Source: Calvatia gigantea
Taxonomy: Eukaryota; Basidiomycota; Agaricomycetes; Agaricales; Lycoperdaceae
Direction of reading: 5' to 3'
DNA length: 64,000 nt
NCBI GenBank assembly: GCA_025093985.1
Contig: JACAAK010000009.1
Span: 2,852,001-2,916,000 of the forward strand
The position numbers and the translations under genes are program-made. A model generated the notes under the pieces. The model was given only the letters and a program-made list of their open reading frames with translations. It was not told the origin of the DNA and ran no database searches. This document shows positions 12,893-25,286 of the stretch, one piece after another; position 1 is the stretch's first letter, and each line of letters starts with the position of its first letter.

Positions 12893-15005
12893 ATGACCGT
12901 TCGACCCATTTACTATGCTGTTCTTGTCGCTCTTTTGATTTGTTATGCCTGGCGTTCGAACGCCACCACTCTTTCATCAGAACGGAACGTGGGTGAAGTC
13001 CTAACAGTTTTCGTGAGTCATGCTTCACGCCGGGTAGGAGGTCGTCGTGAATTGATATTGGGTTTCTGTGTATAGGAGAATGAGTTACAGAACTGTTCAA
13101 GTGTGAAAAAGCTTAATGTGGTGAAGGTTGCGGTCGAGGAGCAAGAGTCGCCTACCATGCGTCAGGTCTTCGCATGGTTGTTTCCTTTTGGCCCTGCCGC
13201 CAATTCTATCCTCGGGACTTTTTATATCAGCTCGTGCGTTTCGATTTCGGATTCAGCTGTATCGTGTTTATGACGGTTCTGTACAGGATACCCAACTTCA
13301 TCCTTGCGTTCATACCCGCTGAGATAAACAGTGATACCCTGAATACCATGACTGCGTTTGCTGTAAGTAATATGACTTGTTTGAGACGATGAACGCCGTT
13401 GACGTGTTTTACAGACGGGGGGGCTGCTTTCAGATGTTTTCTTGCATCTAGTTCCACATTCCTTTATGGGTGAACATCAAGATCCCGGTGTCCACTTTGT
13501 CATGGTTCAGGAGAAGAGGAATATCCTCGTTGGGTGATTTAGCTTCCCAAACCTTCGAAGAGAAAGCTTGAGCTAATGCGTTGTGAATTCTGATAGCCTC
13601 GGGATCTTCATAGGCTTCGCAGCATTTTTCTTCATGGAAAAGACACTCCGAGTCCTGGGAGGGGAAGATAAGGGTTCTGAACACCCGCACTCGCACTCAC
13701 ACTCACACCCCCACCCGCATGATACAAATCACACCGCTGAAACGACCGCCCTCAAGGCAATTGCGTCAGAGAATGGGCTGCGGCCAAGGAAGGGAGGCAG
13801 GGTGAAAGAACCCTCTCCTGAGCCAGCCATTGTTTCTGGGCCATCAAAACTTTCAGCATATCTGAATCTGTTTGGTGACTTTGTGCATAATATGTGAGTT
13901 AAAACTGTATTGGTCTGGCACTTCAACTGATAGGGGTTTCCGTTCATCCATTCAGAACCGACGGCCTCGCGTACGTCATATAGGCAACAACTTCCTACTT
14001 TGGAGCTAACTGCCCTTGTTGTCTTCCCTGCAGCATGGCTGCGTCATTCTACGCATCTCCTCTGATTGGTGCTACCACAACCCTGGCTTGTTTCGCACAT
14101 GAAATCCCCCATGAGATTGCTGACTATTCAATCCTAATTCGCAGTGGTTTTACCAAAAGGCAAGCCATGCAGTCGCAGTTCTTAACAGCAATTGGCGCCT
14201 TTGTATGTGCCAAATCTCGTTGTATCAGAACACGTTCCTCATGACTCATTTCTATCGTTTCATCGGATACTAATTACAGGTTGGGTAAGGGTCGTTTTCC
14301 TGTGGGTGATTTCTTGCTGATTAATGTTTTCTCGTTAAGGACCTTCATTGGTATTGCGGTGCACAGTGCCACATCAGGTGGCGACCCCATATCTATCGAC
14401 CTTGCCGCAGCCTTGCGACAGGATGCTGCCGGCTTGCTCGGCACCACGGTACAGCTATCTGATCTGGTATGTCAATTGTCTTCCTTGACCTTAAAATGGC
14501 CAATCTTCGTGATGGTGCATCAAGCTCATTCCTTTACAAAGGTCATCCCGTTTGTGGCTGGGGGATTCCTCTATATCGGTGCTGTAGCCGTTCTACCAAC
14601 GTATGTGAATCTCCATCAATCGATTCCTGACTTCCGTCACTTGTCACCGCTGCATGCCCGGGCAAAGGACATCGTTAACCCGCAGTTTGCGTCTCATTTG
14701 TTTCGTTCGAAAATAAGCCGTTGATGGACAGGTTGAATTGATGTCACTGCTTTTTATAGGTTGCTTCAGGAGAGCAAAAGTGCGAAGCAAGCAATGCGCG
14801 AGGTAAGTGTTTCCCCCGTGCTGATGGCCTACTGGGGATCAACAACCTTGGGGCCTGTCATCATATTTTGTTGAAAGTTTATATGTTTGACAGTTCGCCG
14901 CGATGGCCTTCGGCGTTCTATGCATGTTCCTTGTCGCGTGAGTCACCGATTTGGGGGCATAACCAATCATTATTACTTACTGAGTATATTAGATGGAACG
15001 AGTAG
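12893..15005 (+). CDS. ZIP-family zinc transporter (ZIP7/KE4-like)
   Basis: Membrane zinc transporter related to SLC39A7/KE4, which moves Zn2+ out of the ER/Golgi into the cytosol. It starts MTVRPIYYAVLVALLICYAW (signal or first TM). After an N-terminal luminal part come TM helices with NFILAFIPAEINSDTLN, TAFATGGLLSDVFLHLVPH and LGIFIGFAAFFFMEKTLRVL. A His-rich cytosolic loop follows (HPHSHSHSHPHPHD), then HNITDGLAMAASFYASP, CFAHEIPHEIADYSILI, FIGIAVHSAT and IPFVAGGFLYIGAVAVLP, ending FLVAWNE. The paired motifs HNxxDG and HEIPHE are the metal-binding signature of ZIP TM4 and TM5. About ten introns are used. One coding exon seems to be only 5 nt (14280-14284). All phases agree. Confidence 0.93.
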
Positions 15006-15662
15006 ATGGGATGGGCCCGTTATTATAGTATTTATGGGGTCTGTCTGCTGGAATGTTGTGTAGACAGGGGGGCGGGTGTTGTAGGTAGATATCTGGCAGG
15101 GACGGCATGCGTGGGGATAAAATGATCCGATCGGCGCCGGGTTATGTGTGGAGACCGGCGCAGGCCGATGAACGTGCGTTGGGGATGACGGGCGTCAAAG
15201 GGCCATGGGTTGTACCTAGTCCAACGTAATTTTGCTGGGTCCACGGCAATCCTTCAACCGCTCTTGTGACCCATACCACCATCTTCTCCTCTTCTTCATC
15301 TCCCCCACAATCATCTTTTACTTCAACCGCCTGTATTTCTTTCGCGGCATTCTCCACAGGAACCCCACTAAAGGTCTGAACACCCGGATATCCTCTCACC
15401 TAAAGTGCTCAACTATTCATATCTACCCGTATTTCTTGTCATATTGTAGGCCCTTGCTTCTGAGCGCCGACCCTCCAAACGGTTTTGCGCATTTTTGACG
15501 TCTCCTAGTGCACCACCAGACTTTTTAAAACGTCCTTGGCAGATTTCGGTTGACCTCCTCAGGTGGCTTATGACTTCTAGTTCCAGGATCGATGAACGTC
15601 TTATAAATTCGGCCAACTCAGCTTTTATACCCAAACTACTCTATCCTCACTCATATTCAGCC
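15006..15662. other. Intergenic spacer upstream of the Nudix gene
   Basis: No gene recognised. Open frames on both strands (for example 15495-15860 and 15142-15399) are not conserved-looking, and the former is a read-through of the Nudix first exon. The promoter of the Nudix gene is presumably here. Confidence 0.4.
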
Positions 15663-16353
15663 ATGGGCACCAAGGGTCGATCTACTCCTCGTGTAGTTTG
15701 CTGTGCAATCCCTATTGCGCGATCCGCCGGAAAAGTGTTGGTCGTGACCAGTCGCAAACGACCAGATAGCTGGGTCTGTGAGTGTCGTGTTACCTTGGCC
15801 ACAAATTTTTCCATTATCCGCGGTCCCGTGGGCCACGCGTTCGACTCATCACACTCCTAATCGACGTGGCCTCTCTTGACTCCACACTGACACAATTTTT
15901 TTTTTGTTGTTGTGCTGTAGTACCGAAAGGTGGATGGGAGCCATCAGATGTGCAGCTTGAGGCTGCTGCCTCTAGAGAAGCCTTTGAAGAAGGTCCTCCC
16001 AATTTCCTCTAATCCGTCGCTCAACTCCTGATTCTCGTCCTCTTCCCTTTCGCACCCCCCCCCTACGCTACGCTGAAACCGTGCTTACGCTCGTGTCTTT
16101 GTATCATCATCGCGTTGCATGTTGAACAGCGGGTGTACGCGGAACCATCACTCGCTATGTGATCACGATACCAACACCTTCGGCGACATACCACTTTTAC
16201 GAGCTGGACGTTGCCGGGCTCGAGCAAGATTGGCTTGAGAGAAACGAACGGAGACGAGAGTGGGTAGATTACTCCGAAGCTATCCGACGCCTTGAGTGGA
16301 AGTCCGAGCTAGCGCAAGGGCTCAAGCTTTCCTCCTTGGCACCTCGTCGCTGA
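15663..16353 (+). CDS. Nudix hydrolase (diphosphoinositol-polyphosphate phosphohydrolase type)
   Basis: Small Nudix hydrolase resembling fungal Aps1/human NUDT3, which cleave diphosphoinositol polyphosphates and diadenosine polyphosphates. Three coding exons: MGTKGRSTPRVVCCAIPIAR with VLVVTSRKRPDSWV; VPKGGWEPSDVQLEAAASRE; then AGVRGTITRYVITIPTP and WVDYSEAIRRLEWKSELAQG, stopping at 16353. The Nudix box (GxxxxxExxxxxxxREUxEExGU) is complete once the second intron (donor after FEE) is removed. Length of about 150 residues fits the family, and phases agree at both introns. Exact substrate specificity is inferred from family resemblance only. Confidence 0.9.
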
Positions 16354-17103
16354 TGTTGCTGCGCATTCACAATAAGCAGAGACAGAGGTTACGACATCAT
16401 CAGTTATCTCATTTTTCCTTTCTATGCTCCGAACTGACCCATGTATCTCCGTGGGACCTAACCTCGTTATTTATGGAGGGTTCTGTTTGATTTGCGGAAA
16501 AATCGCATATCATACCATGGATCACAACCACAACACCCATCTTTTGATCCCTTATTAGCCCATCCATCCACTCGATGCAGTCCTTCCCTCCTTCATTTTA
16601 CCCATGTAGAGTTGTTGGGTTCGTGCGATTACAAATTCTCTCACTCTTTCTTTATTCCGACTCCTTCCTACTTTATGTCTTTAACTCAATTAAACTTAGC
16701 ATCATCACGATATCCCCTCTCCCCGACTTGTTTTTCTCTTTTTTACAGTCGCCCCCTCCTATCCACGCATTTTGCAAGCTGCTTGATAACCTTCCCTTAT
16801 GTTTAGCTGTTGTCCTCGTGCTATAATAGATCCTGAAGCGCTTGTCAATCTCTATACCTCCCCCCGCTTTTTTGCGTCACTTTTTCCTAGATGTAGTCTA
16901 CAACAATGGTATGCACAAGGCTTGCACAAGCGAGCCGTTGCAGGATGTCGGGGCGGGAGTCAGGCGTTAGACTCTGCCGCAGTGGACCAAAAACCCAGAG
17001 TCCCATTACTCGTTGTCTGTTTCGGCCGTCTCTTTGCTGACTGTAACGGACAAGGGTGGGCTAAGAGATAGGCTGTTGGGACATGTTTCGACAGCCTGAG
17101 GTG
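16354..17103. other. Intergenic, pyrimidine-rich
   Basis: No gene recognised. The + strand is strikingly pyrimidine-rich from about 16540 to 16890, which is why several unrelated long frames stay open. I treat those frames as composition artefacts. Confidence 0.35.
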
Positions 17104-17111
17104 TATAAATA
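17104..17111 (+). promoter_or_regulatory. Consensus TATA box
   Basis: A perfect TATAAATA sits at the head of a stretch with several open + strand frames, which suggests that a transcript starts near 17140. The gene it would serve is not identified. Confidence 0.4.
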
Positions 17112-19130
17112 GCCCTCATATCGGAGTGATGGCCCTTCGGAGTGCTCAGGTACGATAATCATCCAGAACAAAAAAGGATATCGAACTCCAACCCCGTTCG
17201 GCATTTGCACGTGATGCTGAAGCAACTTCGCATTTTGCGCAGAACCCTATTGTTCACTTGGTTTACTTACCTACTTCACCATCCTGTGGAACTCTGTTGA
17301 AATCCCTGATCGCACTAGCTTCATCTCCACAGTTGTTCCACAGAAGGTGTCGACGTCATACGCCAGTCTAGAGCATCATGTTACTCCAGCACATCTTCTG
17401 AAATCCCGCCGTGAACTGTTCTGGCCGAACCCCGGAGGAAGAAATAACTGTATCACCCTCCATTACGTTGGTGTTACGGAATCCTCTCCAGCTCAGGTGC
17501 ACCTTGGGATTCTGAAGACAATCAGACGTTTGACATGTGTCACTGGCTGGAGCTTGCCCTCAGCAATTGGCCCTATCTCGGAAGCTCAGATGCTCGGAAG
17601 TTCGGGTACTCGAAATATATATGTTTTCCATTCCTCTGTTGCTTCTGGATGCGTTAAGCCTGGGTTTTGATAATGCTACCGCGTGAGTATATACATTTGC
17701 CGGACGTTCGGGACAGTGTGGCGGAAATGTGAGTGTTTGTACTGTAACTATGACGCAATAAGCGCTTATTTCGTATATGACGACAATCAACTCGCCTACC
17801 TGTGATTTTGCTGACGGGGGCGTGTTGGCGTCGTGGCAAAGGGCAAAAACCGCAACCCCGCAAGCGGTTCGTTTCTCCGTTCTCCCAACCTGTATCAGAA
17901 GGTGGAGAAGGCTTGCCGTTGTGAAGGTTCTTCGGGATACTGCGCATTTGAGTATGTTCTGATCCTTCACGTTCCCCCAAAGAACATAAACTCCGAGGCG
18001 TCCACAGCGCGCATTATGCTTTTCGGCATGTCGCACTGCTGCTGTTACTTGCGTCATCTAGAGATGCTAGTAATCAAGATTTCACGGGACCGCTGTGGCT
18101 TTCTTCGTTATCTTCCGGGGTTTTTCGTTGCCCTATCTACCAATGCAGTGAATGACAAAGGGGAGCCACAGGAAAGTTTCCCCAGCTGGTCATCTCCGCT
18201 CCCGTTGAATTGGTCAGTGGCTAATTAGCTTCCTTTGGGAGTACAATGCCCAAGTTCCACCCTGCCGATGCAATGTATTCAGTGCTTCTGGGCGACAAGG
18301 TATCGCCCGTTCTCGTAGTCATTTGGCGTTGTGGCGGCCGTTTTAGACCTTGTGGAGGCGGCCACTACTTTCGGGATCACCCAGCTGTATTACTTATTTT
18401 GAATGTTCATTTGCCAGGGAATTTAATATGCTGTCAATATATGTTTCTTGGTGGCTGGCGGCACCAATTTTGGAGAGTCATCTCCGCTTTAAATCTCGGT
18501 GTGGACCATCGTCTGGGAGAAAAGGCCTAGCTATTATCCCCAACTAAGCACCCCGCGGCGACGATCATTGCGATTGAACCAGTGGGTGAATCTAACTATT
18601 TGGCTCCTAGACGACCAACACGCGCCCGGGAACAATTGTCTCACTGTATCAGAAGGAAGTTGGAGCCCCATGGTATTCCGCTGTGCACAAAGTCATGTAC
18701 GACGCAAGTGGTAATTTGGCTCTTATCTGAATAACCCACAGGCTCCGGGAATTTTATTCACTGACCACTTGGGGGATGGGTTTGACAGAGGTCTCTGCGG
18801 CAGATCGCCCTTGTGTACCTCTAACGGTATAGGCTGTCGCGCCGTGTCCAGGTGTTGCTATCCAACGGGTCAACTCTACGTGACTCTCATCACACCCTTG
18901 GCCTTATCCCTTGGAGGGACCCACACCCACCGAAACTTTATTTGAAAACCTCGGCATTTTTTTTCACGGGTGTCTACCTTCGGGTCGGTCACAGGAGCTG
19001 GACCTTTTTTTTCTTGCTGCCGAAGCTTATGTCGATTTTTTCATGGGAAGGGGTGCTGGGTTAATTCAGCACTTCAACCAAATAGGCGATGAGCGCTCGA
19101 GGTTGTCTTCTCCTGTTTCTAGATTGTAAT
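17112..19130 (+). other. Unresolved possible gene region behind a TATA box
   Basis: I could not assemble a recognisable protein here, but the region does not look empty. One candidate first exon near 17620 reads MFSIPLLLLDALSLGFDN, a signal-peptide-like stretch, and can be spliced (GC|gtgagt to an AG before 17762) to AYFVYDDNQLAYL. Other open segments lie at 17833-18228 and 18246-18530. No domain is recognisable and exon order is unproven. It could be an unknown secreted protein, a decayed gene or noncoding sequence. Confidence 0.25.
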
Positions 19131-20594
19131 TCTCTTCTTTGAAGAACCCACGCTACAGCATTCACGGAAACAAGGAGACCCGCTTTGTGTAAGGCGTTGC
19201 TGGACGGTACAACAAAACTCTGCTTGTCCTGTCCTCGTCGGCCAGTCTCCTTGTCACAACCGTCTTACATCATGAGGTAATCGATCCAAAAAAAATTATT
19301 GCACACAAATTTAAACTAACCATCAATTCAAGGTGTCAGAGAGACGCTTTTTGAGCTTCCCTCTGTTCCTCTAAGAACGCTCGTAGTCTTCGAAGCAGAC
19401 AGACTCGCCGATTGATAAGAGGGTAACAGAATCAGACAAACAGGCTTCACACGAATCGCCTGCTTATCGCCGTGTCACTCCGTTAGAACTCAATTTGGTT
19501 CTCCCTTCATCCTATCGAAGGTGATTTGTCCGGATATGGCGGGGAGGGTGGTCAGAAACTGTATCCTCAAGCCATCAGCTTGGTTCCTTCGTATAGTTCC
19601 CAGGAATGGAGGCACGGCGTCTTCCATGGCTGATTCGTTTAATTAACGCCCAAGGTACATTTTGGTTAACTGAATAGCCGGTCGCTGTTGACCTCTCCCA
19701 CTCCCCTTTCGTTGACCCAGTGCAACGATTTTTGTTACGAGAGCTCGTTTCGGTTTACGCGATTTTCCCCAGACCATGTGACAACTCATTCAGTGGACCC
19801 GATTTTGTATCAAGCAAAGGGAAGTGTATTCCCCTGCTCCAGAAGGATGTGCAATGTTGACAGTCGTTGCACTGGACGCTTCGTTCGGTGTGTAAATTTT
19901 TCTTTTTGGATCTGTGATTTTTTGGCTGCATCGGCTATGAATGGGTCGTTGATTTGTGACATTTGTTCCGGGGAGCCACAAACGTACTACGTGAAATTGG
20001 TGTGAGACACTGGCTTGCTGCCTTAGGTAAACGGTTAGTCGCTCCCGGTAGTCCGGCCCCCCTGGGTTCGAGGCCATCGGGGTGCTCGACGTCCCGAATG
20101 TATTTACGAGTCTCGGGCGGGGGAGTCTCACAGTGCTCAGAGCATTGTGTCTTCGAGATCAACGATGGTCGTTTGAGGTACATACAATTATTTTTCAGGA
20201 ACGTGACAAGCACGGTCGGATCTACCAATCATTGAGGAGTGTGTATATCCTGGTTGTGTCAAGTGGACGGTGAGGTCGGGGCGTGTTGGTGAAGAGCCGG
20301 GAAGAGGCTTTAGAGGGCATCCGAGGTCAGGGAGTCGTTTGCAGCAACCACGCACAGCAGGGATCGACTGGCCTGGATTGATTAATCGGAAACCAACGCA
20401 TGGCGATCTGGTTGTTTTCGGGTGACTGGCCTGTCGCTTCCCTAAGGTCCTAAGTCGTTCTGGTGAGATCCATCGAGATCGTCAAACAATCTCGGTATTC
20501 TTGACAGGTAGCCAATTTCGGTTAGCGCCTTAAACAACAACCCTTTTGCTGATCAAAGAACATGTTGAGGGGGGTTTTATTTTCTTAGAAGCAT
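19131..20594. other. Long upstream region of the TEA transcription factor gene
   Basis: No gene recognised. Open frames at 19688-20005 and 19935-20235 overlap on both strands and have no motif. This is probably promoter and 5' leader of the TEA-domain gene. Confidence 0.4.
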
Positions 20595-20600
20595 TATAAA
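20595..20600 (+). promoter_or_regulatory. TATA box of the TEA-domain gene
   Basis: TATAAA lies 74 bp before the start codon at 20674, a plausible core-promoter distance. Confidence 0.5.
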
Positions 20601-20673
20601 TGACAGTCACTCCGACCACTCAAGCCAACTGAACTCCGTCGCTTCGACAAAGTGTCCAACCCTCTCCTCACCA

Positions 20674-21794
20674 ATGTTTCTTAACTCGTTCCAAGTCCAG
20701 GGCAGTTTCGAGGCATCTGCCTCCACGGCGGATACCATCACCACTCAGATCATGACCGTCGATGACCTTTCGTCAACATATAGCCCTGAGGAATCCCTCG
20801 CAGTTCTCTATCAGAGAGACGCGACAGGTCGTCGATGCCACAAGACTGTTAAGGGCGGAGGTGAAGCTGTCTGGCCCCCCAACCTGTCAGTGTTTTCCCT
20901 ATTCCATTTATAGCTCATTCCATTGACTTGGCCCTTCGGCAATATTAACAGGGAGGCGGCACTCATTGCAGGTACATCGAGCGGTGTATACATTGCGGTT
21001 CCCTTGCTGACCTTGTGTCATCTTTTAAGGCCTTGAAGTGTATTCTGAAAGACACCGTGCGCACATGCGACATCGTGGTCGCTTCATCGGTCGCAACCAC
21101 TTTCTTTCGGACTACGTGAAATCTTTGACGGGAAGGAGACGGAGCGCAAAGCAGGTCGGAAGTCGCCTGCAACAACTCAAGGACACCTGCAGAGAGCTAG
21201 AAAGTGAGTAGGCGTACGAGCGCACTTTCTTTCCTACTCAACGACATCCGTTAGTTCTCTATTTGATTACTGGGAGCCGAACAATATCCCCTCGTCGTGA
21301 CTCCCGTCGGGGAAAAAAGTCAGGTTCAAAGGCCTTGTCGCAGAGGTCCCTCAGCACCTCACCCGAGTTGTCTGACGGGTCCAGTGAACAGACCCCGGAG
21401 CCTCAGGTTAGCACAACTCGCACCGATCTTGCCGATTAGTATTCACACTCCTCTGAAGGATCATAATCAGACCCCTCCACGATACCTTTCCTGCGCTGAG
21501 GTTCCACATCAAATGGCCTACTGCTCTCCTGATGCTCCCATCGAAGCTGCGGCCGCGACTTACACTGCCTTGCCCCAACCCGAGTGTTCGTACCCGAACG
21601 ACCAGCCTCAGCCCTCAACAACACAGTACTACTCACAACCCTCACAGTTTTATTGTCAAGACTGGTTGAACGTGGCACAACCTTCACAAGCAACATATAA
21701 CGCACCGTCACAGCAATGGGTCGGCTATTACCCTCAGCTGGAACCTCAGCCCCAATCTCAGCAGTTCGTCTATTATAGCTCACAGTACTACTAA
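20674..21794 (+). CDS. TEA/ATTS-domain transcription factor
   Basis: DNA-binding regulator of the TEC1/AbaA/TEAD group, known in fungi to control development and filamentous growth. After MFLNSFQVQGSFEASAS and an acidic N-terminus, the TEA domain is built from four exons: KGGGEAVWPPNL, EAALIAGLEVYSERHRAHM, RGRFIGRNHFLSDYVKSLTG, and RRRSAKQVGSRLQQLKDTC, which carries the diagnostic KQVGSRLQQL recognition helix. A Ser/Arg-rich linker follows, then a Gln/Tyr/Pro-rich tail (NDQPQPSTTQYY, PQLEPQPQSQQFVYYSSQYY) typical of an activation domain. The last intron best runs from GT at about 21411 to the AG before 21472, which keeps frame and avoids a TAA. Targets are unknown. Confidence 0.87.
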
Positions 21795-24700
21795 CTATCA
21801 GACTCTCTCTCATATACCCATCCTTCTCATGCAAATTATCGGATCACTTTTTCTGCTTTCTACGCATGCGCTTTCTCTAGGTTAATTATGTATTATCTGG
21901 CTGTTAATAAATCGGGGAAATAAACCGTACATTTGGCGGTCTTTACATTGGAACCCGACTCTTCGCCTCCGACGGCTCTGATAACTGCTTCGCGTTCGAA
22001 ATTTCCATCACGTTAAATTTCTGGAGGCGGTAGTAGTCCTGCACTATAGAAACACCGCAAGTGCTCTGACGCGTGTTAGCACCCATGGACACTCTTGAGA
22101 GGTTGCAAACAATGATACCTTAAAGACTTCGACAAGAATGAAGATTTCAGGGTTTTCTAGTGAAACTCTATGCCCAGTGGGCACACATTGAGCAACATGT
22201 TGGATAAGTGCAGGACGCGAAAGTGTGCTATGATTTCGGATCCTCAGTTCCACCTTGTACTCCGAGGGGAATCAATAGCTGAGATTATGTCAATGAATGA
22301 CAGGGCCTACAGTAAACTTCCTCTCGGCGTGGCCCTCGAAAAATGAGGTGAATACTTTTCCGCAAAGAGACTCGATTTCCGGCAAGTTGGCGATGCAAGT
22401 CCCGCTTACCGGGACGAGACGGTAAGTATATCTAATAACTACTATCACAAATTAGTAGATGGCTGTAATTCAGATATTTACCGGGTATGTGTCACGCCAG
22501 TATGCTGGATGTTTTCGATATGCTTTACAACAAGCTGGACAGGGTCGACGGGCGACCTGCACGAAATAAACACGACTGGCGAAAAAGGTGGGAAATCTTA
22601 GTCGGTGGAGATAACTTGCGCAGACGCCTACCACAGGGCGTGTTCGTCTGACAATTGACTGGACATTCATCAGCAGGACTCGCAAATAAAATTACAGGAC
22701 TCTTGTTACCGAAGCGTTTCTGTTTCCTAGGCCTCTGCATCGATAACATTTCTTTCGCGATTTGAGCTTCAAGACTAAGGTCCTTGGCGGTTGATCCGAC
22801 CCCCTGTTCTCCAGAATTGGTACTCCCTTCCGGCCATAGCTCGTCGGCTAACTAGAAAAAAATTGGTGCAGCGCCCACTGCCATTACAGAACCCTTACCG
22901 GCTCAAACACATCGTAAAGCTCCCCAATGGTTTGCTTTTCTTTACCTTTGACACCTGATCAATTCATTCAGAAGCAATTTGTATTCGGATATACCAAATT
23001 GACCCTACAGCTTACCCAGATGCCAGGTCCTTCTATTCCCGATTTTTCAGCGGGGGCTCCATCCTGGAATCGAAGCGGTCAGCAGAATCCCTGAGTATTT
23101 GCTAGAGAATTACCGAACGGTACTTCTTCCTTCGCTCGTTCCCCAGGAGTTTCTTCTTGACTTCTGCCATTCTGGACTGAATCAAGTTGAGGGTGTCCGA
23201 AGGTTCATGCGCTCAGCCGACTGATGGCAATCAGATACTTGACCATGTGACTTGAATTCTATCCATTCATTCAGCACATATCTACCTGCACCTTCTTTTG
23301 ACGAAACTCCGTTCATGCCCGAAACGTCACATCGAATAATTGAAGTGAGACAATAATGAGCTTTTCGGTTTTTTATGCGCACTGTGCGTTTAAAGAAACG
23401 ATCAGATAACAGAACTTGACTCACTCTTGGCTTCACCTGTCTTCAACAGGAAGCGGCGACTAAGAGGTGGTAATAGCACATCTCAACCCCTTGACGTCAT
23501 ATCTTCATTGCGATCATCACTGTGGCTTTTCATCTCTGGGTGTGGGACATCGATTTATCTCCCCCAAGAACACACGTTAAAAAGGCACCCCCTTGAGTCT
23601 GAAAGCGGGTTGGAATCGAATTCGAATATTGCCAGGAGGCGCCTCTCGCTTCTGAAAAGAAAAAAAGAGACGCCAATGGCAATCCCGACTTAATAGATCG
23701 TAATGCGTATGCCCCTGAACAGCACACCTCCAACTAAATTCGTGTCCCGATTCTGTAGCAGACTGTACCTTGGAAGTCGACGTCAGAACTTGCCACCAAA
23801 GGTGATATTGTTTTCCAAGGGGTAGATCAGCCCTATGCCGCTTCTCCAGGCTTCCAAACTAAAATCATGTTCGAGGATAGGCCTTCTCTTAACGTAGTCC
23901 CCGCTCCATTTAATTTTATATCAGCAGGTCAGGGAACAGAGCCACCCGGCATCTCAACGGTAGACTCCAGTTCAATACATTAGTTTGCGTACTCGGTTCT
24001 ATTGTATCACCGATTCGTACGTGGCTACACAGTCCTGTCCATAGTGCGAGCCATGTCGAACGATAGGACTTAAAACCGTGCGCCCAGGTGTCCATTGGGA
24101 CAATTGGACCAAATCAAGAACTGACCGATTTCCCAAGGTCAGCCACATCCACAGGTACTATCCTGCCTGGGTAGCGCAGTTTGTTAGTGTCTATGTCTTA
24201 ACAAACGTACCTAGATCCTTGTGCCTAACGAATGTCGGTCAAGGGAGAATCCAGATTTGAGCGAGAGACCCGGTGACCAGCACAGGGTCTTGTTAACAGA
24301 AGCGTAAACTAAGTACCGTCTCCAGGGTGCATTGGTGGCACTATTCAACCCAATTGAACTCAGGCCAATTCTCACTCGAGCTACAAGATATGACGTGACA
24401 GGCTGTCGAAAATCCACTAAGGCCCAACACACAGGCGCTGCGACTATTATACTCGCTTCTGAGCATGAGGCACTAACTTATCAATTATAAAAGGAGGGTC
24501 GACGCACCCGAAGCAATTGAATATTTCACTTACACGAGGTCCTAACGTTCCGGCAAACCTTGCCGACGGAATCGCCTCATCCAGAACCCATTTTAAATTT
24601 GGACGTTGGGGGTTCACAGGAAAACGAGGTAAGCGATCATCGATCAGTCTACGTGTCTTCTTGCGTTTTCCTCTTGGAGATTATCAGACCGAAGTTAGTG

Positions 24701-25196
24701 GCCGGATATACACCAAAACACGCACAGAGGAGATGTTTTTGGTACACACAGCAATTCACTGCCTTGGTCAATCTAAACTAAGGCGATCATGTTTCGAAGA
24801 TCATCGTGATCCATACCTTCAGCGCTTGCAACCTAGGGGACCACACAACACATTTGACCACTCAGGTTGGTCGGAACCACACAAGGCGTGCTGTAGATCC
24901 TGCATAACGCAAAGCAACTATTTGTTACAAAGAGTGGCTGGACTTAGGTAAAGGCACATTACACGATCTCCAATATACCTTTTCTCCCTTTTAGCTACCA
25001 AATTTTTGGGGGAGGTCAGCCGTCCGAGCCTACAATGATGACAACACTTGAGCGATTGTGTCTTACCGTCCGACTAGGAGCACCCTCAACAAGACTAAGG
25101 GCTCCTTCTCCTCCTATGATAGGCGAAAAGCGAACGAGCCCAAGGAAAATCTCATCCGGGGGAAAAGAGGGTTGCCTAGGGTCAATATTACTTCAT
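21795..25196. other. 3.4 kb without a recognisable gene
   Basis: Open frames such as 22470-22749 (-), 23182-23436 (-), 23427-23693 (+) and 24517-24951 (+) have no family signature and cannot be chained with good splice sites into anything I recognise. A TATA-like TATAAAAG is at about 24486, but no start can be tied to it. Either an unknown gene or decayed repeats could be present. Confidence 0.3.
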
Positions 25197-25286
25197 AACC
25201 GCCGGTGGGGATCGAACCCACAACCTTTGCCTTGGGAGTTTGAAGGGAGCTAGGAAAGCAACGCACTACCATTGTGCTACGGCGGC
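25197..25286 (-). tRNA. tRNA-Arg(CCT), with intron
   Basis: Full cloverleaf on the minus strand. The acceptor stem GCCGCCG pairs with CGGCGGT, with a G1-U72 pair that I also recall in human tRNA-Arg(CCT). The D arm is GCACAATGGTAGTGC, the anticodon stem TTGCT pairs with GGCAA, and the T arm is GTGGG-TTCGATC-CCCAC. Box A and box B match consensus. The anticodon loop TTCCTA is followed by an intron of about 18 nt at the standard 37/38 position, which gives anticodon CCT. A different intron boundary would read CCC (Gly). A TTTT run about 30 nt downstream can end Pol III transcription. CCA is not encoded, as expected for a nuclear gene. Confidence 0.85.

Noticed and set aside
16540..16890. Several long + strand frames rich in Phe, Ser, Leu and Pro
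   Set aside because: Produced by a pyrimidine-rich tract that lacks stop codons; no membrane-protein or other family pattern.
17560..18057. Long minus-strand open frame of about 165 codons
   Set aside because: No recognisable motif, unusual composition, and it overlaps open frames on the other strand; length alone is not enough here.
24170..24240. Box-A-like GGTAGCGCAGT suggesting a further tRNA
   Set aside because: No matching box B and no stems that fold into a cloverleaf.
25201..25286. Reading the minus-strand tRNA as tRNA-Gly(CCC)
   Set aside because: The standard intron position after base 37 gives anticodon CCT, and the arm sequences and the G1-U72 pair resemble tRNA-Arg(CCT).
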